10,999 nucleotides of DNA from Bacteroidaceae bacterium (GCA_900770665.1 CAAGKZ010000043.1:1-10999), one strand, 5' to 3'. Numbered from the stretch's first letter, positions 1 to 7,112 are shown. Numbers and translations are program-made. Notes: generated by a model not told the origin, from the sequence alone.

Positions 1-34
1 CAGAGGGTCGGCGGTTCGAATCCGTCAACGTCCA
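1..34 (+). tRNA. tRNA (probably Val), 3' part only
   Basis: This is the 3' end of a tRNA gene cut by the window edge. It carries the last part of the anticodon stem, the variable region, a complete T arm (loop TTCGAAT) and the 3' acceptor strand ending in discriminator A34. It is base-for-base identical to the matching part (89-122) of the complete tRNA-Val that follows, so it is probably a tandem copy of the same gene; the anticodon itself is outside the window, so identity is inferred. The bases after the discriminator read CAA, so this copy does not encode the 3' CCA, unlike its neighbour. Confidence 0.85.
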
Positions 35-47
35 CAAGAAAAATATC

Positions 48-125
48 GGACGTTTAGCTCAGCTGGTTTAGAGCATCTGCCTTACAAGCAGAGGGTCGGC
101 GGTTCGAATCCGTCAACGTCCACCA
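48..125 (+). tRNA. tRNA-Val, anticodon UAC
   Basis: A complete cloverleaf can be folded by hand. The acceptor stem pairs 48-54 with 115-121 (7 pairs), the D stem 57-60 with 71-74, the anticodon stem 76-80 with 88-92, and the T stem 98-102 with 110-114, including one G-U pair. The anticodon loop is 81-87, with U33 at position 82 and anticodon TAC at 83-85, which reads valine GUA codons and, when modified, other GUN codons. The discriminator is A122 and the CCA end is encoded at 123-125. It lies 13 bases after the preceding tRNA copy and just before a terminator, so the two are probably processed from one transcript. Confidence 0.97.
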
Positions 126-133
126 TAAAGAGG

Positions 134-160
134 CCTGCGCAGTGCGTAGGTTATTTTTTT
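134..160 (+). terminator. Rho-independent terminator of the tRNA unit
   Basis: A 7-bp stem pairs 134-140 with 144-150 (one G-T pair) around a 3-base loop, followed by a T-rich tail at 151-160. It lies nine bases after the tRNA-Val CCA end and before the purB control region, so it should separate the tRNA transcript from the purB operon. Confidence 0.8.
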
Positions 161-257
161 GCCCTTTAACGAAGGCCGGCTGTACACATTGTATCAAATA
201 AATGTTTATTTTTTATAAACTTTATCTCTATATTAGGTGTTTATGCCTAAAAAGTGC

Positions 258-265
258 TATTTTTG
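258..265 (+). promoter_or_regulatory. Candidate -7 element for the purB operon
   Basis: TATTTTTG matches the Bacteroidota -7 consensus TAnnTTTG at every fixed position and ends 29 bases before the purB ATG, implying a leader of roughly 25 bases. I see no convincing TTTG about 20 bases upstream, so the -33 element is weak or absent. An AT-rich palindrome at 196-211 lies further upstream. Confidence 0.5.
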
Positions 266-294
266 TATCTTGAAAATATTATACACACAAAATA

Positions 295-1641
295 ATGGAA
301 TTGAACATTTTGACAGCCATTTCTCCTGTTGACGGACGTTACAGGAGCAAAGCAGAGCCTTTGGCAGGTTATTTCTCAGAGTATGCTCTCATCAAGTATC
401 GCATCTTTGTTGAGATTGAGTATTTCATCGCATTGTGCGAGTTGCCCATTCCACAGCTTGCAGCTGTTGACAAGGCTCTTTTCCCACGCTTGCGCGAAAT
501 CTATTCAAATTTTTCACTTGAGAATGCCAACCGTGTAAAGGAGATTGAGAAGGTTACTAACCACGACGTGAAGGCTGTCGAGTATTTCATCAAGGAGCAG
601 TTCGATGCTATCGGTGGTCTTGATGCATGCAAGGAGTTCATACACTTTGGCCTGACATCACAGGATATCAACAATACATCAGTTCCCCGTTCAATCAAGG
701 ATGCTCTCGACGAGGTGTATTATCCTTTGATTGAGGAACTCATTGCGCAGCTCAAGAGCTATGCCGAGGCATGGGCCGAGATTCCTATGCTTGCACGCAC
801 ACACGGCCAGCCAGCTTCGCCAACACGTCTTGGCAAGGAGGTTATGGTATTTGTGTATCGTCTTGAGGCGCAGCTTGCCGAACTCAAGCGTTGTCCAATC
901 TCTGCCAAGTTCGGTGGTGCAACCGGTAACTTCAATGCTCATCGTGTGGCATATCCCGGTATTGATTGGAAAGCTTTCGCAAACAAGTTCGTCAGCGAAA
1001 ACCTTGGTTTGCAGCGTGAGCAGTACACTACACAGATATCGAACTATGACAACTTGGCTGCGTTGTTCGATGCAATGCGCCGCATCAATATCATCATAAT
1101 GGATATGGACAAGGACTTCTGGCAGTACATATCCAATGAGTTCTTCAAGCAGAAGATTAAGGCCGGCGAGGTTGGTTCAAGCGCAATGCCTCACAAGGTG
1201 AACCCAATTGACTTCGAGAACAGTGAGGGTAACCTTGGTATTGCAAATGCAATTCTTGACCACCTGTCAATGAAGTTGCCTATCTCTCGCTTGCAGCGCG
1301 ACCTAACCGACTCAACCGTGCTCCGCAACGTGGGTGTTCCAATGAGCCACATGCTCATCGCTGTGAAGAGCTCACTTGTCGGCTTGCGCAAACTGTTGCT
1401 CAACGAGGCTGCAATCTATGACGAGCTTGACAACTGCTGGAGCGTATGCGCTGAGGGTATTCAGACAATCCTTCGCCGTGAGGCATATCCCAACCCCTAC
1501 GAGGCACTCAAGGCATTGACACGTACCAACGAGGGTATCAACCAGAACACTCTTTTGCAGTTCATCGATGGTCTTGATGTGTCTGAGAGTGTGAAGGAGG
1601 AGCTCCGTGCCATAACACCGCACACCTATACAGGTTTTTGA
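295..1641 (+). CDS. purB: Adenylosuccinate lyase
   Basis: A cytoplasmic enzyme of the fumarase/aspartase superfamily. It acts twice in purine synthesis: it splits SAICAR to AICAR plus fumarate, and adenylosuccinate to AMP plus fumarate. The 448-residue product is close to the E. coli length of 456. Family motifs are in the expected order: TSQDINN near residues 121-127, RTHGQPASPT near 168-177 with the general-acid histidine at H170, and the signature loop GSSAMPHKVNP at 294-304 with the catalytic serine in the Ser-Ser pair (295-296). The start follows a plausible promoter by about 30 bases and the N-terminus (LTAISPVDGRY) is typical of the long PurB subtype. It is the first gene of an apparent operon; the rluB-like gene begins 46 bases after its stop with no terminator between. 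Confidence 0.98.
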   Translation: MELNILTAISPVDGRYRSKAEPLAGYFSEYALIKYRIFVEIEYFIALCELPIPQLAAVDKALFPRLREIYSNFSLENANRVKEIEKVTNHDVKAVEYFIKEQFDAIGGLDACKEFIHFGLTSQDINNTSVPRSIKDALDEVYYPLIEELIAQLKSYAEAWAEIPMLARTHGQPASPTRLGKEVMVFVYRLEAQLAELKRCPISAKFGGATGNFNAHRVAYPGIDWKAFANKFVSENLGLQREQYTTQISNYDNLAALFDAMRRINIIIMDMDKDFWQYISNEFFKQKIKAGEVGSSAMPHKVNPIDFENSEGNLGIANAILDHLSMKLPISRLQRDLTDSTVLRNVGVPMSHMLIAVKSSLVGLRKLLLNEAAIYDELDNCWSVCAEGIQTILRREAYPNPYEALKALTRTNEGINQNTLLQFIDGLDVSESVKEELRAITPHTYTGF

Positions 1642-1687
1642 TAACAAGGAATAATTTGGACCGTGAGGTTCGTAAAATATTTTTTAG

Positions 1688-2929
1688 ATGAATAACTATA
1701 AAGACAAGTTTTCGGAAGGTTCGTCTCCTCGTGGAAACAGGGGTAGAGCATCGTTCAATCCGAACTTTGATGGCGACAACAGATTGAAGGGTAGTCGTCC
1801 GCGTTTCAACAAAAGTGAAGAGCGTCCTCAGTACAAGAGATTCAACAGAGAGGACAATAATGGTGGTGAATTCGGAAGCTACAAACAGTACAAGCGTTAC
1901 GGTAGCGGCAGCAACAACAACGAAAGAGGTTATAACCGTTTCGACGGTGACAGGGCTAACCGCAATTCCGATTTTGAGCCACGTTATGGCAATGAGGTGC
2001 AGCAGGTAGGCCGTGGCTATAACAGAGGTGGTAACCGTAGTGGTTACAATGCCGGCAATGGTGGAAATGACAAACCTTATGCAAATAAATACCCCACAGA
2101 CCGCCGTCCAAAATATGGCGACAAGGGAAACCGCAAGAGTGCATACGATCCCAATGCAAAGTACAGCGCAAAGAAACGCGCTGCTTTCCGCGATGCGACA
2201 CTCGACCCCAACGCACCTGTGCGTTTGAACAAATATCTTGCAAATGCAGGTATCTGCTCACGCCGTGAGGCCGATAACTACATTGAGGCAGGTCTTATAA
2301 CCGTCAATGGAGTAGTGGTAACGGAGTTGGGTACAAAGGTGGTTCCAACCGATGATGTACGTTTCAACAGCGAGCGCATCAATCCCGAGCGTAAGGTCTA
2401 TGTCCTCTTGAACAAACCAAAGGATTGCGTCACAACTGTTGATGACCCACAGGAGCGCAAGACTGTGCTCGATTGCTTGCGTGGTATCGGCAAAGAGAGA
2501 ATCTATCCTGTTGGCCGTCTTGACCGCAATACAACAGGTGTGCTTCTTCTCACAAACGATGGCGATATGGCTGCAAAGCTCACACATCCAAAATTCATGA
2601 AGAAGAAAATCTATCATGTTACCTGCGACAAGAACGTTGCAATGTCCGATATGGATTTGCTCGTGAACGGTATTGAGCTTGAGGATGGCCGTGTGTATGC
2701 CGACGAGGTGTCATACGTGAACGAGGCCGACCGTTCACAGATAGGTATCGAAATCCACTCGGGCAAGAATCGTATCGTACGCCGTATGCTCGAGCATCTT
2801 GGCTACCGCGTGAACAAACTCGACCGTGTGCTGTTTGCAGGTCTTACCAAGAAGAACCTTCGCCGTGGCGACTGGCGTTATCTTACCGATAAAGAAATAA
2901 ACATGCTCCGCCTTGGCGCATACGAGTAA
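1688..2929 (+). CDS. rluB: 23S rRNA pseudouridine synthase, RluB/RsuA family, with long basic N-terminal extension
   Basis: Isomerises a specific rRNA uridine to pseudouridine; E. coli RluB acts on 23S U2605, but the target here is inferred from family. Residues from about 179 form an S4 RNA-binding domain (RLNKYLANAGICSRREAD). The catalytic domain follows with GRLDRNTTGVLLLTNDG, in which D279 is the catalytic aspartate, and the family's late motif GKNRIVRRMLEHLGYRV. At 413 residues it is much longer than the core because residues 1-177 are a low-complexity, Arg/Gly/Asn/Tyr-rich segment that contains no Cys, Trp, His or Ile and no Met after the first. With no internal Met or other clear start before the S4 domain, the extension appears to be translated. 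Its arginine codons differ from the core, with many AGA/AGG. It sits between purB (46-base gap) and asnS (24-base gap), apparently cotranscribed. RluB against another RsuA-type paralogue is not settled by sequence alone. Confidence 0.9.
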   Translation: MNNYKDKFSEGSSPRGNRGRASFNPNFDGDNRLKGSRPRFNKSEERPQYKRFNREDNNGGEFGSYKQYKRYGSGSNNNERGYNRFDGDRANRNSDFEPRYGNEVQQVGRGYNRGGNRSGYNAGNGGNDKPYANKYPTDRRPKYGDKGNRKSAYDPNAKYSAKKRAAFRDATLDPNAPVRLNKYLANAGICSRREADNYIEAGLITVNGVVVTELGTKVVPTDDVRFNSERINPERKVYVLLNKPKDCVTTVDDPQERKTVLDCLRGIGKERIYPVGRLDRNTTGVLLLTNDGDMAAKLTHPKFMKKKIYHVTCDKNVAMSDMDLLVNGIELEDGRVYADEVSYVNEADRSQIGIEIHSGKNRIVRRMLEHLGYRVNKLDRVLFAGLTKKNLRRGDWRYLTDKEINMLRLGAYE

Positions 2930-2953
2930 AGAATAGAAAAACAGATATATACA

Positions 2954-4357
2954 ATGAAACCGATAAAACGAACAAGAATTTCCGACCTGCTCAAGAACGG
3001 TCAGGCCGGTGTTGAGGTGAACGTACGCGGTTGGGTGAGAACACGCCGCAGTAGCAAACAGGTTGCTTTTGTGGCACTGAACGACGGTTCTACCATCAAC
3101 AACGTACAGGTTGTAATTGACATTGACAAGTTCGACGAGGAGTTCGTGAAGCAGTTCACTACAGGTGCCTGCCTCAGTGTGAACGGTATGCTTGTTGAGT
3201 CAATCGGCGGTGGTCAGGCTGTTGAGATTCAGGCAACAGAGATTGAATTGCTCGGTGCCTGCGACAATACCTACCCATTGCAGAAGAAGGGACAGACAAT
3301 GGAGTTCATGCGCACAGTGGCTCACTTGCGTCCACGTACCAACACCTTTGGTGCTGTGTTCCGCATCCGCCATAACATGGCATACGCAATCCATAAGTTC
3401 TTCCACGATAAGGGCTTCTACTACTTCCACACTCCGCTCATCACTGCATCGGACTGTGAGGGCGCAGGCCAGATGTTCCAGGTAACGACAATGAACCTCT
3501 ACGACCTGAAGAAGGATGAGAACGGCAGCATTATCTACGACAACGACTTCTTCGGCAAGCAGGCAAGTCTTACAGTGTCAGGTCAGCTGGAAGGTGAGTT
3601 GGCGGCTACTGCACTTGGTGCAATCTACACCTTCGGTCCAACCTTCCGTGCCGAGAATTCAAACACTCCACGTCACCTTGCCGAGTTCTGGATGATTGAG
3701 CCCGAGGTTGCTTTCAACGACATCTTCGACAACATGGAACTTGCCGAGGAGTTTATCAAATATTGTATCCAGTGGGCACTCGACAACTGTATGGAGGATA
3801 TCACATTCCTCAACAACATGATTGACAAGGAACTCATCGAGCGTCTGCGCTCAATCGTGAACACCGAGTTTGTGCGTCTCAGCTACACCGATGGTATCAA
3901 GATTCTTGAGGATGCAGTCGCTGCAGGCCACAAGTTCGAATTCCCTGTATACTGGGGTGTCGACCTTGCTTCGGAGCACGAGCGTTATCTTGTCGAGACA
4001 CACTTCAAACGTCCTGTAATCCTCACCGACTATCCAAAGGATATAAAGGCATTCTATATGAAGCAGAACGAGGATGGCAAGACTGTACGTGCCATGGACG
4101 TTCTCTTCCCAAAGATTGGCGAGATTATCGGTGGTTCGGAGCGTGAGGCCGATTACAACAAGCTCCTCCAGCGCATTGAGGAGATGAACATCCCAATGAA
4201 GGATATGTGGTGGTATCTCGACACACGCCGCTACGGCTCTTGTCCTCACTCGGGCTTCGGCCTCGGATTCGAGCGTCTGTTGCTCTTTGTGACAGGAATG
4301 TCGAATATCCGCGACGTGATTCCTTTCCCACGTACTCCAAACAATGCGGAATTCTAA
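2954..4357 (+). CDS. asnS: Asparagine--tRNA ligase
   Basis: A cytoplasmic class IIb aminoacyl-tRNA synthetase that charges tRNA-Asn with asparagine using ATP. The 467-residue length matches the family (E. coli 466). The N-terminal OB-fold anticodon-binding domain is at about residues 15-105 (VNVRGWVRTRRSSKQVAF). The catalytic core shows motif 2 as FGPTFRAENSNTPRHLAEFW from residue 227, with the ATP-contacting arginine at R232, and motif 3 as GFGLGFERL at 434-442 with R441. The C-terminus DVIPFPRTPNNAEF is characteristic of AsnRS; the R-A-E-N-S-N-T segment also favours AsnRS over AspRS. It is the last gene of the purB - rluB-like - asnS unit, 24 bases after the preceding stop and followed by a strong terminator. 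Its presence suggests direct charging of tRNA-Asn rather than sole reliance on the amidotransferase route. Confidence 0.98.
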   Translation: MKPIKRTRISDLLKNGQAGVEVNVRGWVRTRRSSKQVAFVALNDGSTINNVQVVIDIDKFDEEFVKQFTTGACLSVNGMLVESIGGGQAVEIQATEIELLGACDNTYPLQKKGQTMEFMRTVAHLRPRTNTFGAVFRIRHNMAYAIHKFFHDKGFYYFHTPLITASDCEGAGQMFQVTTMNLYDLKKDENGSIIYDNDFFGKQASLTVSGQLEGELAATALGAIYTFGPTFRAENSNTPRHLAEFWMIEPEVAFNDIFDNMELAEEFIKYCIQWALDNCMEDITFLNNMIDKELIERLRSIVNTEFVRLSYTDGIKILEDAVAAGHKFEFPVYWGVDLASEHERYLVETHFKRPVILTDYPKDIKAFYMKQNEDGKTVRAMDVLFPKIGEIIGGSEREADYNKLLQRIEEMNIPMKDMWWYLDTRRYGSCPHSGFGLGFERLLLFVTGMSNIRDVIPFPRTPNNAEF

Positions 4358-4379
4358 GGAACAGCAATACATTAAATCT

Positions 4380-4412
4380 CCCGGGCTTTGGTTGCTAAAG
4401 CCCGGGTTTTTT
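4380..4412 (+). terminator. Rho-independent terminator after asnS
   Basis: A perfect 10-bp stem (CCCGGGCTTT, 4380-4389, with 4397-4406) encloses a 7-base loop and is followed by six T residues. It lies 22 bases after the asnS stop and closes the purB operon. Confidence 0.95.
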
Positions 4413-4433
4413 ATAGTGTTATTTTTTGTAGCT

Positions 4434-4466
4434 TTTGCTTAATAAGGATTATATTCACTAATTTTG
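4434..4466 (+). promoter_or_regulatory. Promoter of the EamA transporter gene
   Basis: A -33 box TTTG (4434-4437) and a -7 box TAATTTTG (4459-4466) are separated by 21 bases and match the Bacteroidota consensus. Transcription should begin near 4472, giving a leader of about 20 bases before the ATG at 4494. This also rules out the in-frame TTG at 4464, which lies inside the -7 box. Confidence 0.7.
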
Positions 4467-4493
4467 CAAGTGACTTCTAATTCAAGAATCAGA

Positions 4494-5393
4494 ATGAATA
4501 AACAATCGGTGACAGGGCATATTGCCTGTTTTCTGGCATATGCCATTTTTGGATTCAATATTATCGTGTGCAAGGATTTGACAGCAGGCAGGCTCATTTC
4601 CCCCTTGGCAATATTCTGTCTCAGGTCAGTAGGTGCGGGTGCTCTCTTCTGGATTATTTCGCTATTCACACCAAAGGAGAAGGTCGAGAAAAAGGATTAT
4701 CTCAGGATATTTGCGGCATCGATATTGGGATTTTTTGTTTGTCAGATTACATTCCTGGTTGGAATACCGCATATTACACCCATGGATTGTTCGGTGCTGT
4801 CGGCAATATCGCCCATCTACACAATGATAATTGCCGCCATTGTGTTGAAAGAGCCTATTACATGGCAGAAGGCCGGTGGTGTGATAATAAGTTTTGCCGG
4901 TATAATATATCTTATAGTAAGCCGTACTTCGGCCGATGGTACGGCCGAGACCTCTCTGTTCGGAATATTGATGATAGTTCTTAACTCTCTGAGTTTCTCA
5001 CTCTATCTTGGAATCTTCAAGCCGCTTATCGGTAAATATTCGGTTGTTACATTCATGAAATGGATATTCCTGTTTGCCTTTGTGATGTCTGTTCCGTTTT
5101 CGGCCGGGGAAATTGTTACTCTGCAATGGAGCGCGGTTCCTGCAATCCAGCTTGCCGAGCTTGCCTACCTCATTATCTGCGCCACATTCATAACATATTT
5201 CCTTATACCGGTGGGACAGAAACGTATAAGACCGACGCTTGTCAGCATGTATAGCTATGTTCAACCCATTATCGCTATTGTAATAAGTATCAGCGTTGGT
5301 CTTGAGATACTTACATGGCAGAAGGTTCTTGCCGCCATTATGGTTTTTGGCGGTGTGGTTGTCGTGAGTTATAGCAAGAGTCGCGTGGAGTAG
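4494..5393 (+). CDS. EamA-family (drug/metabolite transporter superfamily) permease
   Basis: An inner-membrane transporter of 299 residues with ten hydrophobic helices, the usual EamA architecture of two five-helix halves. The internal duplication is visible: SPIYTMIIAAIVLKEPITWQK (about 106-126) in half one corresponds to QPIIAIVISISVGLEILTWQK (about 257-277) in half two, each followed by a Gly-rich closing helix. Such proteins usually export metabolites or amino acids; the substrate cannot be read from sequence and the neighbours give no hint. I start at the ATG at 4494. A longer frame from TTG 4464 would begin inside the promoter. The gene lies between the asnS terminator and the guanylyltransferase gene, and appears monocistronic. 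After its stop there is only an AT-only 8-bp stem (5430-5449), not a clear terminator. Confidence 0.92.
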   Translation: MNKQSVTGHIACFLAYAIFGFNIIVCKDLTAGRLISPLAIFCLRSVGAGALFWIISLFTPKEKVEKKDYLRIFAASILGFFVCQITFLVGIPHITPMDCSVLSAISPIYTMIIAAIVLKEPITWQKAGGVIISFAGIIYLIVSRTSADGTAETSLFGILMIVLNSLSFSLYLGIFKPLIGKYSVVTFMKWIFLFAFVMSVPFSAGEIVTLQWSAVPAIQLAELAYLIICATFITYFLIPVGQKRIRPTLVSMYSYVQPIIAIVISISVGLEILTWQKVLAAIMVFGGVVVVSYSKSRVE

Positions 5394-5429
5394 CTGTATG
5401 TGTTCTTTGTATAAATAAACTTAAAATGC

Positions 5430-5449
5430 TTTTTATTCTGCAATAAAAA
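5430..5449. repeat. AT-only inverted repeat in the transporter-guanylyltransferase gap
   Basis: TTTTTATT (5430-5437) and AATAAAAA (5442-5449) form a perfect 8-bp stem around the loop CTGC. It has no G-C pairs in the stem and no clean T tail, so it is a poor terminator. It could mark the end of the transporter transcript or an operator just upstream of the guanylyltransferase gene. In an AT-rich spacer it may also be chance. Confidence 0.4.
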
Positions 5450-5492
5450 TATTATACTCGCGTTGTGAATGTAAAAGGATAGCTTGAGCATT

Positions 5493-6578
5493 ATGGACAA
5501 GAACAGTTATTGCGTGATTATGGCCGGTGGTCGGGGCACGCGTCTGTGGCCAATGAGCCGCGAGGCATTCCCAAAGCAGTTCCAGGACCCCATGGGTTGT
5601 GGCAAAACGCTGTTGCAGCAGACATACGAGCGCTATGCCCGCATAGTGCCGTCCGAGAATATAATAATCTCCACTAACGTCGATTACAAGACGATTGTCA
5701 AGAAACAGTTGCCTCATGTCAATGAACAACGGATTGTGTGCGAGCCCGTCTATCGTGGTACGGCTCCCAGTATTGCTTATATCGCCTGTCATATACGCCA
5801 ACTAAATCCGAAGGCAAACATTGTGGTTGCACAGAGTGACCAACTCGTGCTTAATGAGGAGAAATTCGCATCTTTGATTGCCGAGGGACTAGGCTTTGTC
5901 TCCGAGAACAATAAACTTGTAGTCATAGGCATAAAACCTACCTGCCCCGAGACACGTTACGGCTATATCCAGGCCGAAGGTGAGCCTGTATGCGGCGATA
6001 TCTGCAAAGTGCGTACCTTTACCGAGAAGCCGGCTCTTGAGTTTGCCAAGGTCTTTGTCGAGAGCGGTGAGTTCTATTGGAATACCGGTATATATATATG
6101 GAATGTACAGACAATCATTGACACGCTGTCCGAGCATCTGCCCGACATCATGAAAGAACTGGATACCGTGTATCGTGAAATACCTGATCGCAAACAGCGT
6201 CGTAAGCGTGCATATGAGGTATACACTTCGCTCCCCACGGTGTCGATAGATTTGAATGTTTTGGAGCGTGCCGATAATGTCTACGTGAGCGTTGGCGATT
6301 TCGGTTGGGCCGATATCGGTACATGGGATACCCTTTATGGTTTCATGCCAAAAGATAGTTGTGGCAATGTAATAATGAACAGCAGTGTTCTCAAATATGA
6401 TTGCAACAACAATGTCGTAATGCTGCCAAAGGGCAAGCTTGCCGTTATGGAGGGTGTCGACGATTTGCTTGTTATTGACTCGGGTGATGTGCTCATGATA
6501 TGCCGCAAGGGCAGTGAGGGTGATGTAAGGCGTTTCCTCAATGATGCCAAGATGAAGATTGGTGACAAGTTCGCTTGA
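5493..6578 (+). CDS. Mannose-1-phosphate guanylyltransferase (single-domain)
   Basis: A cytoplasmic nucleotidyltransferase that makes GDP-mannose from mannose-1-phosphate and GTP, the precursor of mannosyl and fucosyl units in surface glycans. The 361-residue product shows the nucleotide-binding loop GGRGTRLWPMSRE (12-24) with PKQF (27-30), then PETRYGYI (152-159), FTEKP (176-180), WNTGIYIW (196-203) and the closing FGWADIGTWDTL (270-281), typical of this family. It lacks the C-terminal phosphomannose isomerase domain of bifunctional ManC (about 480 residues). The usual PSDH-like motif reads QSDQ (114-117): the aspartate is kept and the histidine is replaced. I choose ATG 5493 because MDKNSYCVIMAGG leaves a normal short N-terminus; an in-frame TTG at 5484 is possible and lies four bases after AGGA. 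The promoter is unclear; the best -7 match (TATACTCG, 5453-5460) is weak. No other sugar-nucleotide genes are adjacent. Confidence 0.93.
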   Translation: MDKNSYCVIMAGGRGTRLWPMSREAFPKQFQDPMGCGKTLLQQTYERYARIVPSENIIISTNVDYKTIVKKQLPHVNEQRIVCEPVYRGTAPSIAYIACHIRQLNPKANIVVAQSDQLVLNEEKFASLIAEGLGFVSENNKLVVIGIKPTCPETRYGYIQAEGEPVCGDICKVRTFTEKPALEFAKVFVESGEFYWNTGIYIWNVQTIIDTLSEHLPDIMKELDTVYREIPDRKQRRKRAYEVYTSLPTVSIDLNVLERADNVYVSVGDFGWADIGTWDTLYGFMPKDSCGNVIMNSSVLKYDCNNNVVMLPKGKLAVMEGVDDLLVIDSGDVLMICRKGSEGDVRRFLNDAKMKIGDKFA

Positions 6579-6660
6579 AACAATTATATCGTCCGATTGT
6601 TGATAGTATGTGGCAAGTACCGCCTTTATTGTAAAAATATGTTAAAAACGCGAAGCGCTG

Positions 6661-6690
6661 TTCGTGTATACGCAAAAAGAACTATCTTCG
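6661..6690 (+). promoter_or_regulatory. Candidate ferredoxin promoter
   Basis: TATCTTCG (6683-6690) matches TAnnTTTG at all but one position. A TTCG at 6661-6664, 18 bases upstream, may serve as the -33 box. The ATG is 34 bases after the -7 box, like the other leaders here. The remaining spacer from the guanylyltransferase stop (6579-6660) holds nothing else I can recognise and no clear terminator. Confidence 0.5.
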
Positions 6691-6724
6691 CATCAAGATA
6701 ATACAAACTTTAAATATTACAACT

Positions 6725-6892
6725 ATGGCTTACGTAATTTCAGACGACTGCGTTGCTTGCGGTACATGTATCGACGAGTGTCCTCAGGGTGCTATTTCTG
6801 AGGGTGAGAAGTATTCAATCAATCCTGAATTGTGCATCGACTGCGGTAGCTGCGCAAGTGTTTGTCCTTCAGAGGCTATCCACGAGGGTTAA
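6725..6892 (+). CDS. 2[4Fe-4S] ferredoxin, clostridial type
   Basis: A 55-residue electron carrier beginning MAYVISDDCVACGTCIDECP. Two complete cluster-binding motifs CxxCxxCxxxCP are visible: C9, C12, C15, C19 and C37, C40, C43, C47, consistent with two 4Fe-4S clusters and no extra loop or zinc-binding extension. Such small ferredoxins are cytoplasmic and in anaerobes carry low-potential electrons for pyruvate:ferredoxin oxidoreductase, hydrogenases or Rnf; which partner is used here is not shown by the neighbours. It has its own candidate promoter and an efficient-looking terminator, so it is probably transcribed alone and strongly. The start is fixed by the conserved N-terminus: no upstream extension of this frame is needed to complete the domain. 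Confidence 0.97.
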   Translation: MAYVISDDCVACGTCIDECPQGAISEGEKYSINPELCIDCGSCASVCPSEAIHEG

Positions 6893-6912
6893 TTGTTGCG
6901 TTTTACAACTTT

Positions 6913-6942
6913 AAGGGGCACTTGAAAAAGCGCCCCTTTTTT
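6913..6942 (+). terminator. Rho-independent terminator after the ferredoxin gene
   Basis: AAGGGGC (6913-6919) pairs with GCCCCTT (6932-6938). Inside, one A-C mismatch is followed by CTT/AAG closing a GAAA tetraloop. A run of T residues continues to 6942. It begins 20 bases after the ferredoxin stop. Confidence 0.92.
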
Positions 6943-6964
6943 GTATGAATCCATAATGTAACGT

Positions 6965-7057
6965 ATGAAAACAGTTCTTCACCTATTGATAAAGAGTGCC
7001 ATTATTGTGGCAGTAGCAGTGGTGTGCTACTATATATATACTTCGTTCTTTGTGTAA
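6965..7057 (+). CDS. Possible 30-residue single-span membrane peptide
   Basis: A short frame from ATG 6965 to TAA 7055-7057 encodes a 30-residue peptide that starts MKTVLHLLIKSAIIVAVAVV and ends YTSFFV. It has the form of a one-helix membrane protein: two lysines (K2, K10) in a short amphipathic start, then about 18 mostly hydrophobic residues. I do not recognise a family. It lies 22 bases after the ferredoxin terminator and ends 12 bases before the bidirectional terminator, so it fills the otherwise empty gap. I see no Shine-Dalgarno and no clear promoter, so expression would need read-through of the ferredoxin terminator or an unrecognised start. A chance frame in a 127-base gap is a real alternative. 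Confidence 0.45.
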   Translation: MKTVLHLLIKSAIIVAVAVVCYYIYTSFFV

Positions 7058-7069
7058 CGGATATTGTTT

Positions 7070-7112
7070 AAAAACTAAGAGCTCCGCAAATTTTGCGGAG
7101 CTCTTAGTTTTT
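7070..7112. terminator. Bidirectional terminator between convergent transcripts
   Basis: An 18-bp perfect stem pairs 7070-7087 with 7095-7112 around the 7-base loop AAATTTT. An A run begins the left arm and a T run ends the right arm, so it can terminate both plus-strand transcripts (ferredoxin or the small ORF) and the minus-strand tlpA-like gene, whose stop codon is at 7123-7125. Confidence 0.95.

Noticed and set aside
196..220. AT-rich palindromes upstream of purB (196-211 and 204-220)
   Set aside because: They contain almost only A and T, overlap one another, and lack a T tail or a known operator pattern; chance is likely in this spacer.
731..1099. Open frame of 122 codons on the plus strand within purB
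   Set aside because: Out of frame inside an intact purB, with no domain and composition typical of a frame shadow.
1700..2200. Possible tandem repeats in the RluB extension
   Set aside because: The segment is biased in composition, but I find no regular repeat unit at the DNA or protein level.
3851..4372. Open frame of 173 codons on the minus strand within asnS
   Set aside because: It is antisense to an intact asnS, overlaps its conserved motif 3 region, shows no recognisable domain and ends beside the asnS terminator; a shadow of the real frame.
4464..4493. Ten-codon upstream extension of the EamA transporter from a TTG start
   Set aside because: The TTG is inside the -7 promoter box, so it would not be on the transcript; the ATG at 4494 gives a normal N-terminus.
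6608..6634. Eight-codon ATG frame between the guanylyltransferase and ferredoxin genes
   Set aside because: Too short, no start signals and upstream of the ferredoxin promoter; nothing supports translation.
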